Positions 16,875 through 25,570 of a DNA stretch of 64,000 nt are shown in pieces. The position numbers were made by a program, and so were the translations under genes. The notes under the pieces were generated by a model that worked only from the letters and a program-made list of their open reading frames with translations, searched no databases and had not been told where the DNA came from. Each line of letters begins with the position of its first letter. The first letter of the stretch is position 1. Source of the stretch: Bacteroidota bacterium. GTDB taxonomy: Bacteria > Bacteroidota > Bacteroidia > Flavobacteriales > Flavobacteriaceae. The stretch is taken from NCBI GenBank assembly GCA_023386585.1, contig JAEWJM010000019.1:89984-153983 (forward strand), given 5' to 3'.

Positions 16875-17741
16875 ATGGGATTGAACCTGACTGAAATTGA
16901 ACGCGTTAAAAGCATTACAAAGGAAGATTTCTACAAGAATTATGTCCTGAAACAAAAACCCGTGGTGATTGAAGAACTCACCCGTGACTGGCCGGCTTAT
17001 GAAAAATGGAGCCTGAACTTCATCAGTGAAATCGCCGGCGACAAAACGGTACCGCTTTATGACGACAGGCCGGTTTCACATAAGGACGGTTTCAACCAGG
17101 CACATGCCGAGATGAAAATGTCGGACTACATCAACCTGCTGCAGTCGCAACCCACCAATTACCGGATTTTTCTTTACAATTTGATGAAGGAAGTCCCGCA
17201 ATTGAAATCGGACTTCAAATGGCCTGATCTCGGACTAAATCTGATAAAGCAGTTGCCGATGCTGTTCTTTGGCGGACAAGGCTCGAAGGTCTTCATGCAT
17301 TTTGATATCGACTATTCGAACATACTGCATTTTCATTTCCACGGCGATAAGGAGTGCATCATTTTCCCGCCCGACCAGACTCCGTTTATGTATAAAGTTC
17401 CCCATGCGCTGATCGCACGCGAGGACATTGATTTCGATAATCCCGATTTTGAGAAATGGCCCGCGTTGCAGAGGGTCAAAGGTTACATTACCAACCTCAA
17501 ACATGGCGAAATGCTTTATATGCCCGAAGGTTATTGGCATTACATGAAATACCTTACTCCCGGATTTTCAATGAGCCTTCGTGCTTTCCCGAGAAAAATC
17601 TCGCACCTTTCAAAAGCCGCGTACAACATCTTTATCATGCGGCATTTCGATAACTTCATGCGGCGGCGCAAAGGCCAGTCCTGGATCGACTACAAAAACC
17701 GGCAGGCCGTGATCAATACGCACCGCAAGCTCGGTTTGTGA
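16875..17741 (+). CDS. Cupin-like/JmjC-type Fe(II)-2-oxoglutarate oxygenase
   Basis: A 288-residue cupin_8 family protein. The iron ligands appear as H-x-D in MHFDIDYSN (about residue 142) and a distal His in MPEGYWHYMKYL. The N-terminus (KQKPVVIEELTRDWPA) is the typical cupin_8 entry strand. Such enzymes hydroxylate protein side chains or small molecules; no target can be deduced. The gene stands alone between small-protein genes after the terminator at 16770. Confidence 0.85.
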   Translation: MGLNLTEIERVKSITKEDFYKNYVLKQKPVVIEELTRDWPAYEKWSLNFISEIAGDKTVPLYDDRPVSHKDGFNQAHAEMKMSDYINLLQSQPTNYRIFLYNLMKEVPQLKSDFKWPDLGLNLIKQLPMLFFGGQGSKVFMHFDIDYSNILHFHFHGDKECIIFPPDQTPFMYKVPHALIAREDIDFDNPDFEKWPALQRVKGYITNLKHGEMLYMPEGYWHYMKYLTPGFSMSLRAFPRKISHLSKAAYNIFIMRHFDNFMRRRKGQSWIDYKNRQAVINTHRKLGL

Positions 17742-17811
17742 AAGTTTTTATAATTGCGATGGTGTTGCTGGCATATTGTGGTAAATTTAAGTAGAACCTA
17801 AAACCAACAGT

Positions 17812-17931
17812 ATGAACTCTTTATTCAAAACCCTTATTGCCGGATATGGCGCAAAAAAACTCGGAGGCGGTTGCCTTGGAACCATCCTCGTCTTTGTAAT
17901 CATTTACTGGTTGCTTGGACAATGCAGCTAA
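17812..17931 (+). CDS. Very small membrane protein, unknown function
   Basis: A 39-codon frame starting MNSLFKTLIAGYGAKKLGGG, with one hydrophobic helix (about residues 22-35, CLGTILVFVIIYWLL) and a Gly-rich turn before it. An AT-rich TAAATTTA box lies 23 bases upstream. It resembles the short Gly-rich single-helix proteins often overlooked in flavobacteria. No function can be assigned. Confidence 0.5.
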   Translation: MNSLFKTLIAGYGAKKLGGGCLGTILVFVIIYWLLGQCS

Positions 17932-17956
17932 TCGGCGAAACTCAAAACTTACAGCT

Positions 17957-18202
17957 ATGAAAGGACAAACAGGAAACAACGGAAGGCTGCACGACAGCAG
18001 GAACAACTTGCCGCGATCGAATGAGCAAAATACGATGCATACGCGCGACAATACTGAAAAACACCGGTATGAAGAATACGATCAGGAACTGACAAACGAC
18101 GGTTTGTACCACGCCGGGAAACCCGATGATCCGGAAGAAATGGATTTCCGCAACAAGCTGGACAATCTGGAAGACGAAACCAATAAAGACGAAGACATTT
18201 AA
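17957..18202 (+). CDS. Small hydrophilic acidic protein, unknown function
   Basis: An 81-residue, highly charged, probably disordered protein (MKGQTGNNGRLHD at the start; many Asp, Glu, Asn; ends NKDEDI). It has no hydrophobic segment. It starts 25 bases after the preceding small membrane protein and ends just before a terminator, so the two may be co-transcribed. It resembles in character the 77-residue protein at 19817. Function unknown. Confidence 0.6.
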   Translation: MKGQTGNNGRLHDSRNNLPRSNEQNTMHTRDNTEKHRYEEYDQELTNDGLYHAGKPDDPEEMDFRNKLDNLEDETNKDEDI

Positions 18203-18205
18203 GTG

Positions 18206-18233
18206 AAACGGAGGCAATCAGCCTCCGTTTTTT
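18206..18233 (+). terminator. Rho-independent terminator inside the 3' end of a convergent gene
   Basis: Perfect 10-base stem AAACGGAGGC/GCCTCCGTTT (18206-18215 and 18221-18230), loop AATCA, then TTT. The right arm also encodes the last codons (Asn-Gly-Gly) of the minus-strand GH130 gene, and its stop codon lies in the loop. Confidence 0.88.
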
Positions 18234-19681
18234 AATCTGTTCAACAGCAAGTCGATATTTACCGTGGCAAACGCAGCGCTGTGGTCTGATAAACCATACG
18301 GAATTATCAGCTCACCGTTGTGGATAATCGAGCCGCAAGAATATACCACATTGGGCACATAGCCTTCCCGCTCATCCTGGTTCGGAACGATCAATGGTTC
18401 GCTTAGCCTTCCGATTTCCTTTTCCGGATTCTCGAGATCGAGCAGCGCAGCGCTGATGGAATAGCGCCGCATAGAACCAACGGCGTGTGTGATGATCAGC
18501 CAGCCGTCAGGTGTTTCAATAGGTGAACCGCAATTGCCAACCTGTACATACTCCCATGGATATTCAGGCGATTGTATCTTCACAGGATTTTCCCAGACGT
18601 TTATATTATCGGAATACATGATGTAATTGTTCCAGCCGTCAATCCGCGAAAGCATGGCAAACTTTCCATTTATCTTTCTTGGAAAAAGCGCCAGGTTTTT
18701 GTTCTTTGCACCTGAGCCGTTCAGCGGACTCGTTTTGAAGTCGTAAAAATCGGTCGTTTTCAGCAGTTTCGGCATGACGTGCGAACCGTCGTAGGCGGTA
18801 TAAGTCGCATAATATACAATGCTTCCGTCGTCTTTGGTGAACCTGACAAACCGTGCATCTTCGATTCCCTTGCGTTCAAAATCCGATATTGGAAAAATCA
18901 CGCGATCGCTGATATCGGTATCGCGGGAGAAACATATTTTTCGATAGCTGTCCGAAAGTGCAAGGATCTTGTTGAAGTGTTCAATTTTTTGTTCGTCGTC
19001 GGTTTCGTCGATTTCCTTCAACAGGATGGTTTTCAGTTGCTCGTATTCGAAAGAATCCCCAAGCATTTCGTCAACACGTTGAAGAAAATCGGCATTTATT
19101 CCTTCATCCTCGCCTTTTTTGAGAAACAGTTCCTTCTGAAAAACACCGTTACGGATGTGCTCGGCTTCGTCGATGTAATTTCCGGCTGGAATTACAAAGA
19201 TATCGTTATCGGAATCGATAATTGCCCGACGGAAAACCACCGACGACACATGACCTTCACCCACCGCCCTGAAGCTCAGGATGATTCGCAGCTGGCCGTC
19301 TTCCAGATTTGTCTGATCAGGATCTTGTACGACCGATGGATTAAAAAAAGCGGCAGACTCAATCGAATATTCGTGTGTAAAATAGGAACCGATCAGGAGC
19401 TTTCGGAAATCGCTGAGATCGTCGAAAATCGCGCCCGCAATTTCAATTTCCCTGCGTACTTTTTCGCAATGGCGGTGGAGTTTCCTGGTGATGTTCCGGT
19501 GGCGTTTTGAAAAATCCTGAAGCAACGGCGATACAAGTGCGAAGACCTCTTCTTCCGAAAGTGAAAGTACCTTTTTAATCAGCGCAACGGCGCGTTCTTC
19601 TCCACTGAAAAAAAACCGGACAATTACCCTGCGCGAATCGGGTGTGACTCTTATCGGCTTGCGCGTTATGCTTAATCTCAT
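18218..19681 (-). CDS. Glycoside hydrolase family 130 protein (mannoside phosphorylase-like)
   Basis: A 487-residue protein. The five-bladed propeller of GH130 spans about residues 100-480, with landmarks ESAAFFNPSVV, GIEDARFVRF (containing the conserved catalytic-region Asp), ALFPRKINGKFAMLSRIDG and GNCGSPIETPDGWLIITHAVG. An extra charged helical N-terminal region of about 100 residues is present, as in one GH130 subgroup. No signal peptide, so it is cytoplasmic. Members phosphorolyse or hydrolyse beta-mannosides; the exact substrate is not visible. No glycan genes lie nearby. Confidence 0.85.
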   Translation of the reverse strand: MRLSITRKPIRVTPDSRRVIVRFFFSGEERAVALIKKVLSLSEEEVFALVSPLLQDFSKRHRNITRKLHRHCEKVRREIEIAGAIFDDLSDFRKLLIGSYFTHEYSIESAAFFNPSVVQDPDQTNLEDGQLRIILSFRAVGEGHVSSVVFRRAIIDSDNDIFVIPAGNYIDEAEHIRNGVFQKELFLKKGEDEGINADFLQRVDEMLGDSFEYEQLKTILLKEIDETDDEQKIEHFNKILALSDSYRKICFSRDTDISDRVIFPISDFERKGIEDARFVRFTKDDGSIVYYATYTAYDGSHVMPKLLKTTDFYDFKTSPLNGSGAKNKNLALFPRKINGKFAMLSRIDGWNNYIMYSDNINVWENPVKIQSPEYPWEYVQVGNCGSPIETPDGWLIITHAVGSMRRYSISAALLDLENPEKEIGRLSEPLIVPNQDEREGYVPNVVYSCGSIIHNGELIIPYGLSDHSAAFATVNIDLLLNRLKNGG

Positions 19682-19816
19682 GGTTTATCGTTAGGTACAT
19701 AAATTTAATCAAAAAATCGAAGCGGTGCCTGGGTTGGAATTGTGAAAAAACCACGCATTAAGTTGTAACACCGGATACGAACGTTGGAGGTAAATTTAAA
19801 TTCAAATAAAACTACT

Positions 19817-20050
19817 ATGGAAAGTAACAGCCAACATCCCGAAAAACAGAAAGACCGGTCGGATGCCGAAATGAACATCGACAGCCCCAAAAACATGCTT
19901 CCAGCCGAGGGGAAAAACGAAGAATTGAAATCGCTGACACCCGACGAAGATTCAGATACCAATCCGGATCAGGTTGACGATAAAGCGTCGTTTGGAGACA
20001 CAAATCGCGAAGAACAAACCGGTAAATTTGACGGCGAAGTCGGAATTTAA
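19817..20050 (+). CDS. Small acidic disordered protein, unknown function
   Basis: A 77-residue protein (MESNSQHPEKQKDRSD...), almost free of hydrophobic residues and rich in Asp, Glu, Asn and Pro. The start at 19817 follows a TAAATTTA box by 18 bases. Its stop codon overlaps that of the convergent E1 gene by four bases (TTAA). Not recognised; stress or hydrophilin-like roles would be guesswork. Confidence 0.6.
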   Translation: MESNSQHPEKQKDRSDAEMNIDSPKNMLPAEGKNEELKSLTPDEDSDTNPDQVDDKASFGDTNREEQTGKFDGEVGI

Positions 20051-22023
20051 TAAGCCATCAATTCTTTGAGCGCAGTTTCAAAACGTCCTTTTCCAAGGTA
20101 TTGATCTTCCAACGCCTTAGTAAACGGAATCGGCGTGTCGAGACTTGCCACTCTTTTTACCGGCCCGTCGAGAAATTCGAAGCAGTCTTCCATGATCATC
20201 GCCGAAATGTCGCTGGCGATTCCGCCGAACATGCTGTCTTCCTGCACGATGATGACTTTGTTCGTCTTTTTGACCGAGGCATAAACCGTTTCTTTATCAA
20301 GTGGCATCAGCGTTCGCAAATCGATCAGGTCTGCCGAAATCTGCGGATTGAGCGACAACGTTTCAAGCGCCCAATGTACCGAGGCGCCAAACGCAATGAT
20401 GGTTATGTCCTTTCCTTCCTTCAAAAGGGCTGCCTTGCCAAGCTCCAGCGTATAATATTCCTTTGGAACATCCTGGTATATGCTTCGGTACAGCAGTTTG
20501 TGCTCGAAATACATTACTGGGTTCGGATCGTTGATTGCCGCGTTCAGAAGTCCCTTGGCATCGTAAGGAAATGCCGGATAAACCACTTTTAAACCGGGGG
20601 TTTTGGTAAACCAGGCTTCATTGGTTTGCGAATGGAACGGACCGGCCTGTGTTCCTCCGCCGCAAGGCATACGGACGACAACCTCGGCTTTTTCGTTCCA
20701 GCGGTAGTGTACTTTCGCCAGATAATTCACAATCGGATTAAAACCCGTCGAAACGAAATCGGCAAACTGCATTTCTACGATCGCCTTGTACCCGTTTATC
20801 GACAATCCCATTCCTGCAGAAACGACTGCAGATTCGCAAATGGGCGTGTTAAGTACGCGCTCTTTTCCGAATTCGGCGACAAATCCTTCCGTGATCTTGA
20901 AGGCACCGCCATATTCGGCAATGTCCTGGCCCATGATCACCAGATTGTTGTGGCGTTGCATCGATTGGCGAAGTGCCTGTGAGATTGCATCAACAAAGCG
21001 GACATTCTGATTTTCTCCTGACGGTTTTATATCTTCAAAAGTGTACGGCGTATAAACATCGCCGATTTCAGTATGAATATTCGCAACGATCTCGGGCTCT
21101 GAATTCGCTACGACAAGGTTATCGTCGATTTCCGATTTTATCTCGTCACGCCATTGCTCATCACGGTCAACGCGAAGCACTCCTTGCTTGAGCAGGTATT
21201 TCTTGAAATTATCAACCGGATCTTTTTCGGCCCAAAGGTCAAGCAGCTCCTGCGGAACATACTTGGTACCGCTGGCTTCCTCGTGGCCACGCATCCTGAA
21301 CGTCTTGAATTCGACCAATACCGGCCGTGGATTGACGCGCATCGACGAGACGATTTCGGATAATTCGTTGTAAACCTCCAGAATATTGTTGCCATCAAGG
21401 ATATGGGATTCCATTCCGTAGCCGATGCCTTTATCTGCAAGGTTTTCACAACGGTATTGCTCGCGGGTTGGCGTTGAGAGTCCGTACCCATTATTTTCAA
21501 TTATAAACAGTACCGGAAGTTCCCATACTGCAGCAATGTTCAGCGCTTCGTGGAAATCACCTTCGCTGGTCGCTCCTTCGCCAGTAAATACTGCGGTTAC
21601 TTTTCCGTTGCGTTTGAGCTTGTTGGCAAGTGCAATTCCGTCAGCAACGCCCAATTGCGGACCAAGGTGCGAAATCATTCCAATGATATGGTAATCCTGC
21701 GTTCCGAAATGGAACGACCTGTCGCGGCCTTTCGTAAAGCCATTGGCCTTGCCTTGCCACTGCGAGAACAGTCGATAAAGCGGAATGTTCCGGCCGGTGA
21801 AGACACCGAGATTACGGTGCATTGGAAGGATATATTCGTCGTCATTAAGCACCGCGGTCACTCCAACCGATATCGCTTCCTGCCCTATTCCTGAAAACCA
21901 TTTCGACACTTTTCCCTGACGGATGAGGATCAGCATCTTTTCTTCGATAAGGCGCGGCTTGATGATCCTTTTATATAAATTCAGAAGTTGGTCGTCAGTG
22001 AGGTTTTTTCGTTCAAAGTTCAT
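20047..22023 (-). CDS. 2-oxoacid dehydrogenase E1, fused alpha and beta subunits
   Basis: A 658-residue protein in which both E1 subunits are joined. The alpha half (about 1-300) carries the thiamine-diphosphate motif GEG...NN (GEGATSEGDFHEALN to ENNGYG); the beta half (about 340-658) has MGQDIAEYGGAFKIT and QMQFADF-type motifs. The enzyme decarboxylates a branched-chain or related 2-oxoacid and passes the acyl group to the E2 lipoyl core. Fusion of the subunits is usual for this E1 in Bacteroidota. No E2 or E3 gene is adjacent. A TACTTTTG box (22055-22062, minus) lies 32 bases upstream and may be its -7 promoter element. Confidence 0.9.
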   Translation of the reverse strand: MNFERKNLTDDQLLNLYKRIIKPRLIEEKMLILIRQGKVSKWFSGIGQEAISVGVTAVLNDDEYILPMHRNLGVFTGRNIPLYRLFSQWQGKANGFTKGRDRSFHFGTQDYHIIGMISHLGPQLGVADGIALANKLKRNGKVTAVFTGEGATSEGDFHEALNIAAVWELPVLFIIENNGYGLSTPTREQYRCENLADKGIGYGMESHILDGNNILEVYNELSEIVSSMRVNPRPVLVEFKTFRMRGHEEASGTKYVPQELLDLWAEKDPVDNFKKYLLKQGVLRVDRDEQWRDEIKSEIDDNLVVANSEPEIVANIHTEIGDVYTPYTFEDIKPSGENQNVRFVDAISQALRQSMQRHNNLVIMGQDIAEYGGAFKITEGFVAEFGKERVLNTPICESAVVSAGMGLSINGYKAIVEMQFADFVSTGFNPIVNYLAKVHYRWNEKAEVVVRMPCGGGTQAGPFHSQTNEAWFTKTPGLKVVYPAFPYDAKGLLNAAINDPNPVMYFEHKLLYRSIYQDVPKEYYTLELGKAALLKEGKDITIIAFGASVHWALETLSLNPQISADLIDLRTLMPLDKETVYASVKKTNKVIIVQEDSMFGGIASDISAMIMEDCFEFLDGPVKRVASLDTPIPFTKALEDQYLGKGRFETALKELMAY

Positions 22024-22398
22024 TTGAAGGGCTTGGTTTTTTTGAAAATCACACCAAAAGTAAAAAAAAATTGATGCCTCGCCTATTTATACCGTGTTTT
22101 TGGAACTCCACCCGCTAATTGTCTCCTGCAACAACACCGCAGTTCCTGAAGGAGTATGTAATAAATCAATGTGAATCCGTAAGTTCGGGCGGAGTGTTAT
22201 CGCCTATTTTCGAAGCTTATTTTTAAAGTCGGACGTCGATATTTTCATTTGCTGCGATTGGAAGATACGTCCGAAAAAATAGCTAAGGACGAACCGGTCA
22301 AGTGTTAATAAGTTTTAAAATTTGAAATTCGATTTATTGTTTACTTTTGTTTTTGTAAGGCTTCAGCAGCTTTGAGTTATTAACAAAAACTAAATAGT
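22024..22398. other. Divergent intergenic region without a gene
   Basis: This 375-base spacer separates the E1 gene from the 2OG oxygenase gene. No coding frame of note is present. It holds a promoter-like box for each flank (22055-22062 minus; 22342-22349 plus). ACTCCACCC near 22105 and GGGCGGAGT near 22188 could pair as a long-range stem with one mismatch. A regulatory RNA is possible but not supported by more than this. Confidence 0.4.
22321..22349 (+). promoter_or_regulatory. Bacteroidota-type promoter of the 2OG oxygenase gene
   Basis: TTTG at 22321-22324 and TACTTTTG (consensus TAnnTTTG) at 22342-22349, 17 bases apart, 49 bases before the ATG at 22399. Confidence 0.55.
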
Positions 22399-23349
22399 AT
22401 GCAAAACATCCCAAGTGTGGACCTGCGTGATTTCCTTTCGGGTGACCCGGAACGCAAACAAAAATTTGTAAATGAAATCGGAAAAGCATTTGAAGATATC
22501 GGATTTGTCGCATTGAAAGGCCATTTTCTTGACGACCAGCTTGTGGACGAGCTTTATGGCGAGGTGCGCAATTTCTTCGCGCTTCCATTGGAAACCAAAC
22601 GCAAATATGAAATTCCGGAAATCGGCGGTCAACGTGGTTATGTTTCTTTTGGAAAAGAGCATGCTAAAGGAAAAAAAGAAGGCGACCTTAAAGAGTTCTG
22701 GCATTTTGGACAATATGTCGACAAAAATTCTCGCTGGGCCAATGAATATCCGGATAATGTTGAAGTAGCGGAAGTGCCCAAATTCAATGAAGTGGGCGAA
22801 AAAGCATATAAAATGTTGGAGAAAACCGGCATTTACGTGTTGCGCGCATTGGCTTTGCACCTCGGTTTGAATGAATTCTATTTTGATAAATACGCCGAAG
22901 AAGGAAATTCAATCCTTCGCCCGATTCACTATCCACCAATCACTTCGGAGCCAGAAAATGCGATTCGTGCAGCTGCTCATGGCGACATCAACCTGATTAC
23001 GCTGCTCATGGGAGCGCAGGGCCGTGGACTTCAAGTTCAAAACCACAACGGCGAATGGATTGATGCCATCGCAGAACCGGATGAGCTTGTGATTAATGTT
23101 GGCGATATGCTGTCACGCCACACAAACAACAAACTGAAATCAACAATTCATCAGGTCGTAAACCCGCCACGTGAACTCTGGGGAACTTCGCGCTATTCGA
23201 TCCCGTTTTTCATGCATCCGGTGAGCGATATGAAGCTCAACTGTCTTGAAAATTGCATCGATGAGCAACATCCGAAGTTGTACGAAGACATAACCGCCGG
23301 CGAATTCCTTCATGAGCGCCTGGTTGATCTCGGACTTATCAAGAAATAA
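22399..23349 (+). CDS. Isopenicillin N synthase-family 2-oxoglutarate/Fe(II) oxygenase
   Basis: A 316-residue non-haem iron oxygenase. The N-terminal DIOX_N region (IPSVDLRDF...GFVALKGH) and the iron triad H-x-D...H are visible (AAHGDINLITLL, KSTIHQVVNP), followed by RYSIPFF, where Arg and Ser bind the co-substrate. No pathway genes surround it, so its substrate is unknown. A clear promoter precedes it and a hairpin terminator follows at 23367, suggesting a single-gene unit. Confidence 0.88.
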   Translation: MQNIPSVDLRDFLSGDPERKQKFVNEIGKAFEDIGFVALKGHFLDDQLVDELYGEVRNFFALPLETKRKYEIPEIGGQRGYVSFGKEHAKGKKEGDLKEFWHFGQYVDKNSRWANEYPDNVEVAEVPKFNEVGEKAYKMLEKTGIYVLRALALHLGLNEFYFDKYAEEGNSILRPIHYPPITSEPENAIRAAAHGDINLITLLMGAQGRGLQVQNHNGEWIDAIAEPDELVINVGDMLSRHTNNKLKSTIHQVVNPPRELWGTSRYSIPFFMHPVSDMKLNCLENCIDEQHPKLYEDITAGEFLHERLVDLGLIKK

Positions 23350-23366
23350 TAATCAACAATTTCAGC

Positions 23367-23399
23367 AAAAGACATTGAGTTTGCGCTTGATGTCTTTTT
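23367..23399 (+). terminator. Rho-independent terminator just upstream of the SUI1-like gene
   Basis: Stem AAAAGACAT/ATGTCTTTT with additional wobble pairs inside and a T tract to 23399. It ends only 8 bases before the ATG at 23408, so it terminates the oxygenase transcript while sitting in the leader of the next gene. Confidence 0.75.
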
Positions 23400-23407
23400 A
23401 GTTTAAA

Positions 23408-23758
23408 ATGGCGAAGAAATTAAACGATCTCAGTAGCCTCGGCGGGTTTGTCTTTTCGACCAACAAGGATTTCGTTCCTGAAAACTCCGACGAAAATATC
23501 GATACGCCAGCGCCCGGAAAGCAGCGGCTGGAAGCGCATCTGGACAAAAAGAACCGCGGTGGAAAAATTGCGACCGTTATCAAGGGATTTGAAGGAAATG
23601 AAGAAGACCTGAAAGCGCTTGGCAAAATGCTAAAGACCAAATGTGGGGTTGGCGGCGCAGTAAAAGATAATGAAATCATCATCCAGGGAAATTTCCGCGA
23701 CAAGGTGATGCAAATCCTGCAGCAAGAAGGCTATGTTGTTAAACGCGTCGGTGGCTAA
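23408..23758 (+). CDS. SUI1/YciH-family translation initiation factor
   Basis: A 116-residue protein with a disordered N-terminus and a C-terminal SUI1 domain (about 45-114): RGGKIATVIKGFEG, LGKMLKTKCGVGGAVKDNEIIIQG and HRDKV-like FRDKVMQIL. Bacterial members are related to eIF1 and are thought to influence start-codon selection. Start MAKKLNDLSSLGGFVFST is standard for flavobacterial copies. The preceding terminator hairpin leaves almost no room for a separate promoter, so expression may depend on read-through or on a start within the hairpin region. Confidence 0.92.
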   Translation: MAKKLNDLSSLGGFVFSTNKDFVPENSDENIDTPAPGKQRLEAHLDKKNRGGKIATVIKGFEGNEEDLKALGKMLKTKCGVGGAVKDNEIIIQGNFRDKVMQILQQEGYVVKRVGG

Positions 23759-23825
23759 CTTTGGACAGGCGCTCTCTGCTAAATCAAAACAAGATTTGAA
23801 ATCTTAATTCTAAAAAATCATCAGC

Positions 23826-24698
23826 ATGCAAATTGCATCTTCAGAATTGATCCTGAATCCCGACGGAAGTGTTTATCACCTGAACCTGCGGCCGGAAAAT
23901 ATCGCGCACGACATCATTTGTGTTGGCGACCAGAATCGGGTGGAAAAAATCACCCAATTTTTTGATTCGATTGAATTTTCAACCCAAAAACGCGAATTCA
24001 AGACGCAAACCGGAACCTACAAAGGGAAAAGAATGACTGTGATGTCAACCGGAATCGGTCCCGACAACATCGACATCGTCATGAATGAACTTGACGCGCT
24101 GGTCAATATCGATTTGAAAACGCGCGTTCCAAAATCCGAATATGTTTCGCTCAACATCATCCGCATCGGCACTTCGGGTTCGTTGCAGGCTGACATTCCG
24201 GTGGACAGCTTTGTGTTGTCGCAATATGGACTCGGAGTTGACAATATGCTTCGCTCCTATCGCATCGATGCCATAACGGAAACAGCGATTGAGGAAGCTT
24301 TTGTCGCACACACGAATTGGGATATGCGAAAAGGCCTTCCGTACGTCATCAAGTGTAGTGAAAAACTCGAGTCGGTTGTGTCCAGTGAACAAATGCATAA
24401 GGGAATTACCGCAACTGCCGGCGGATTCTACGGTCCGCAAGGCCGTATTTTGCGACTGGACATCCAGGACCGGACCCTGAATAGCAAGATGGATAATTTC
24501 AAGTTCGGCGATCTTCGGATCACAAATCTCGAAATGGAAACCGCGGCAATTTACGGGCTTGCAAAACTTCTCGGACACAACGCACTCTCACTGAACGCGA
24601 TAATCGCAAATCGTGCATCAGGAACTTTCAGCGCTGACCCATACAAAGCGGTTGACGCTTTAATTGCATATACATTAGACAAATTAGCCGCTGAGTGA
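23826..24698 (+). CDS. Nucleoside phosphorylase (uridine phosphorylase-like)
   Basis: A 290-residue PNP/UDP family protein. Conserved pieces are VGDQNRV (phosphate loop), STGIGPDNIDIVMNEL, IRIGTSGSLQ and NLEMETAAIYGLA, the last holding the ribose-binding Met-Glu. It splits a nucleoside with phosphate to base and ribose-1-phosphate for salvage. The following gene starts 2 bases after its stop, so the two are probably one transcription unit. Confidence 0.9.
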   Translation: MQIASSELILNPDGSVYHLNLRPENIAHDIICVGDQNRVEKITQFFDSIEFSTQKREFKTQTGTYKGKRMTVMSTGIGPDNIDIVMNELDALVNIDLKTRVPKSEYVSLNIIRIGTSGSLQADIPVDSFVLSQYGLGVDNMLRSYRIDAITETAIEEAFVAHTNWDMRKGLPYVIKCSEKLESVVSSEQMHKGITATAGGFYGPQGRILRLDIQDRTLNSKMDNFKFGDLRITNLEMETAAIYGLAKLLGHNALSLNAIIANRASGTFSADPYKAVDALIAYTLDKLAAE

Positions 24699-24700
24699 TC

Positions 24701-25552
24701 ATGGAAAAGATAAAGATAGCTGGCGTTCCGGAACACTTTAACCAACCGTGGAAGATGGCGATCGATGCTGGCGCATTTTTATCGGAAGGAATCGACCTTG
24801 AATGGACGAATGTTCCTGAAGGAACCGGAAAAATGTGTGAAATGCTACGGAGCGGCCAAGCTGATATTGCGGTTATCCTGACCGAGGGAATTGTACGCGA
24901 CATTGTCAATGGAAACCCCAGCCGGATTGTCCAGGAATATGTTTCGAGCCCGCTCTTGTGGGGAATCCACGTTGCCGAAAAATCCAATTACCAAACACTA
25001 AGCGACCTGGAAAATAAAACCGTTGCAATTAGCCGGCCCGGTTCGGGATCGCAACTGATGGCTTATGTGAACGCAAAAAACCAGAATTGGGACACGTCTT
25101 CGCTGAAATTCGAGATCGTAAACACAATCGATGGCGCTGTTGATGCGCTGTCCACGGGAAAGGCAGATTACTTCATGTGGGAACATTTTATGACCAAGCC
25201 GCTGGTTGATCGTGCAATTTTCAGGCGTGTTGCCGATTGCCCGACGCCATGGCCATGCTTTGTCATTGCCGCACGGAATGAACTGATCGAAAAGCAGGAT
25301 AACACACTGAAAAAGGTATTGCAGATCATCAATAAACAAACAAATTCTTTTAAAAGTTTGCCCGGAATATCTGCTCTGCTCGCGGATGAGTTCCATCAAA
25401 AACACGCAGATATCGAGGAATGGCTGAAAATTACAACATGGTCTCAAAGTCCGCTGCAGGAATCTGTGTTAAACAATGTTCAAAATCAATTGCTTGAATT
25501 ATCGCTTATTGATAAAATGGGTACTTTTGCAGAAATTGCAACAGCATTATAG
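24701..25552 (+). CDS. Substrate-binding-like protein (SsuA/NMT1 fold), no signal peptide
   Basis: A 283-residue protein resembling type 2 periplasmic binding proteins of the ABC nitrate/sulfonate/THI5 group: GAFLSEGIDLEWTNVPEGTGKMCEMLRSGQ at the N-terminus, RPGSGSQLMAYVNA and a KADYFMWEHFM segment. Such proteins are normally exported, but this one starts directly with the first beta strand (MEKIKIAGVPEH) and lacks a signal peptide, and no ABC transporter genes are adjacent. It may be a cytosolic enzyme or ligand sensor. Start at ATG 24701 is preferred over GTG 24695. Confidence 0.75.
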   Translation: MEKIKIAGVPEHFNQPWKMAIDAGAFLSEGIDLEWTNVPEGTGKMCEMLRSGQADIAVILTEGIVRDIVNGNPSRIVQEYVSSPLLWGIHVAEKSNYQTLSDLENKTVAISRPGSGSQLMAYVNAKNQNWDTSSLKFEIVNTIDGAVDALSTGKADYFMWEHFMTKPLVDRAIFRRVADCPTPWPCFVIAARNELIEKQDNTLKKVLQIINKQTNSFKSLPGISALLADEFHQKHADIEEWLKITTWSQSPLQESVLNNVQNQLLELSLIDKMGTFAEIATAL

Positions 25553-25570
25553 CTAAGCGTTTTCGCCCAG

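Noticed and set aside
18779..19510. 243-codon plus-strand frame
   Set aside because: Lies antisense within the GH130 gene, has no recognisable motif and no promoter or neighbour context.
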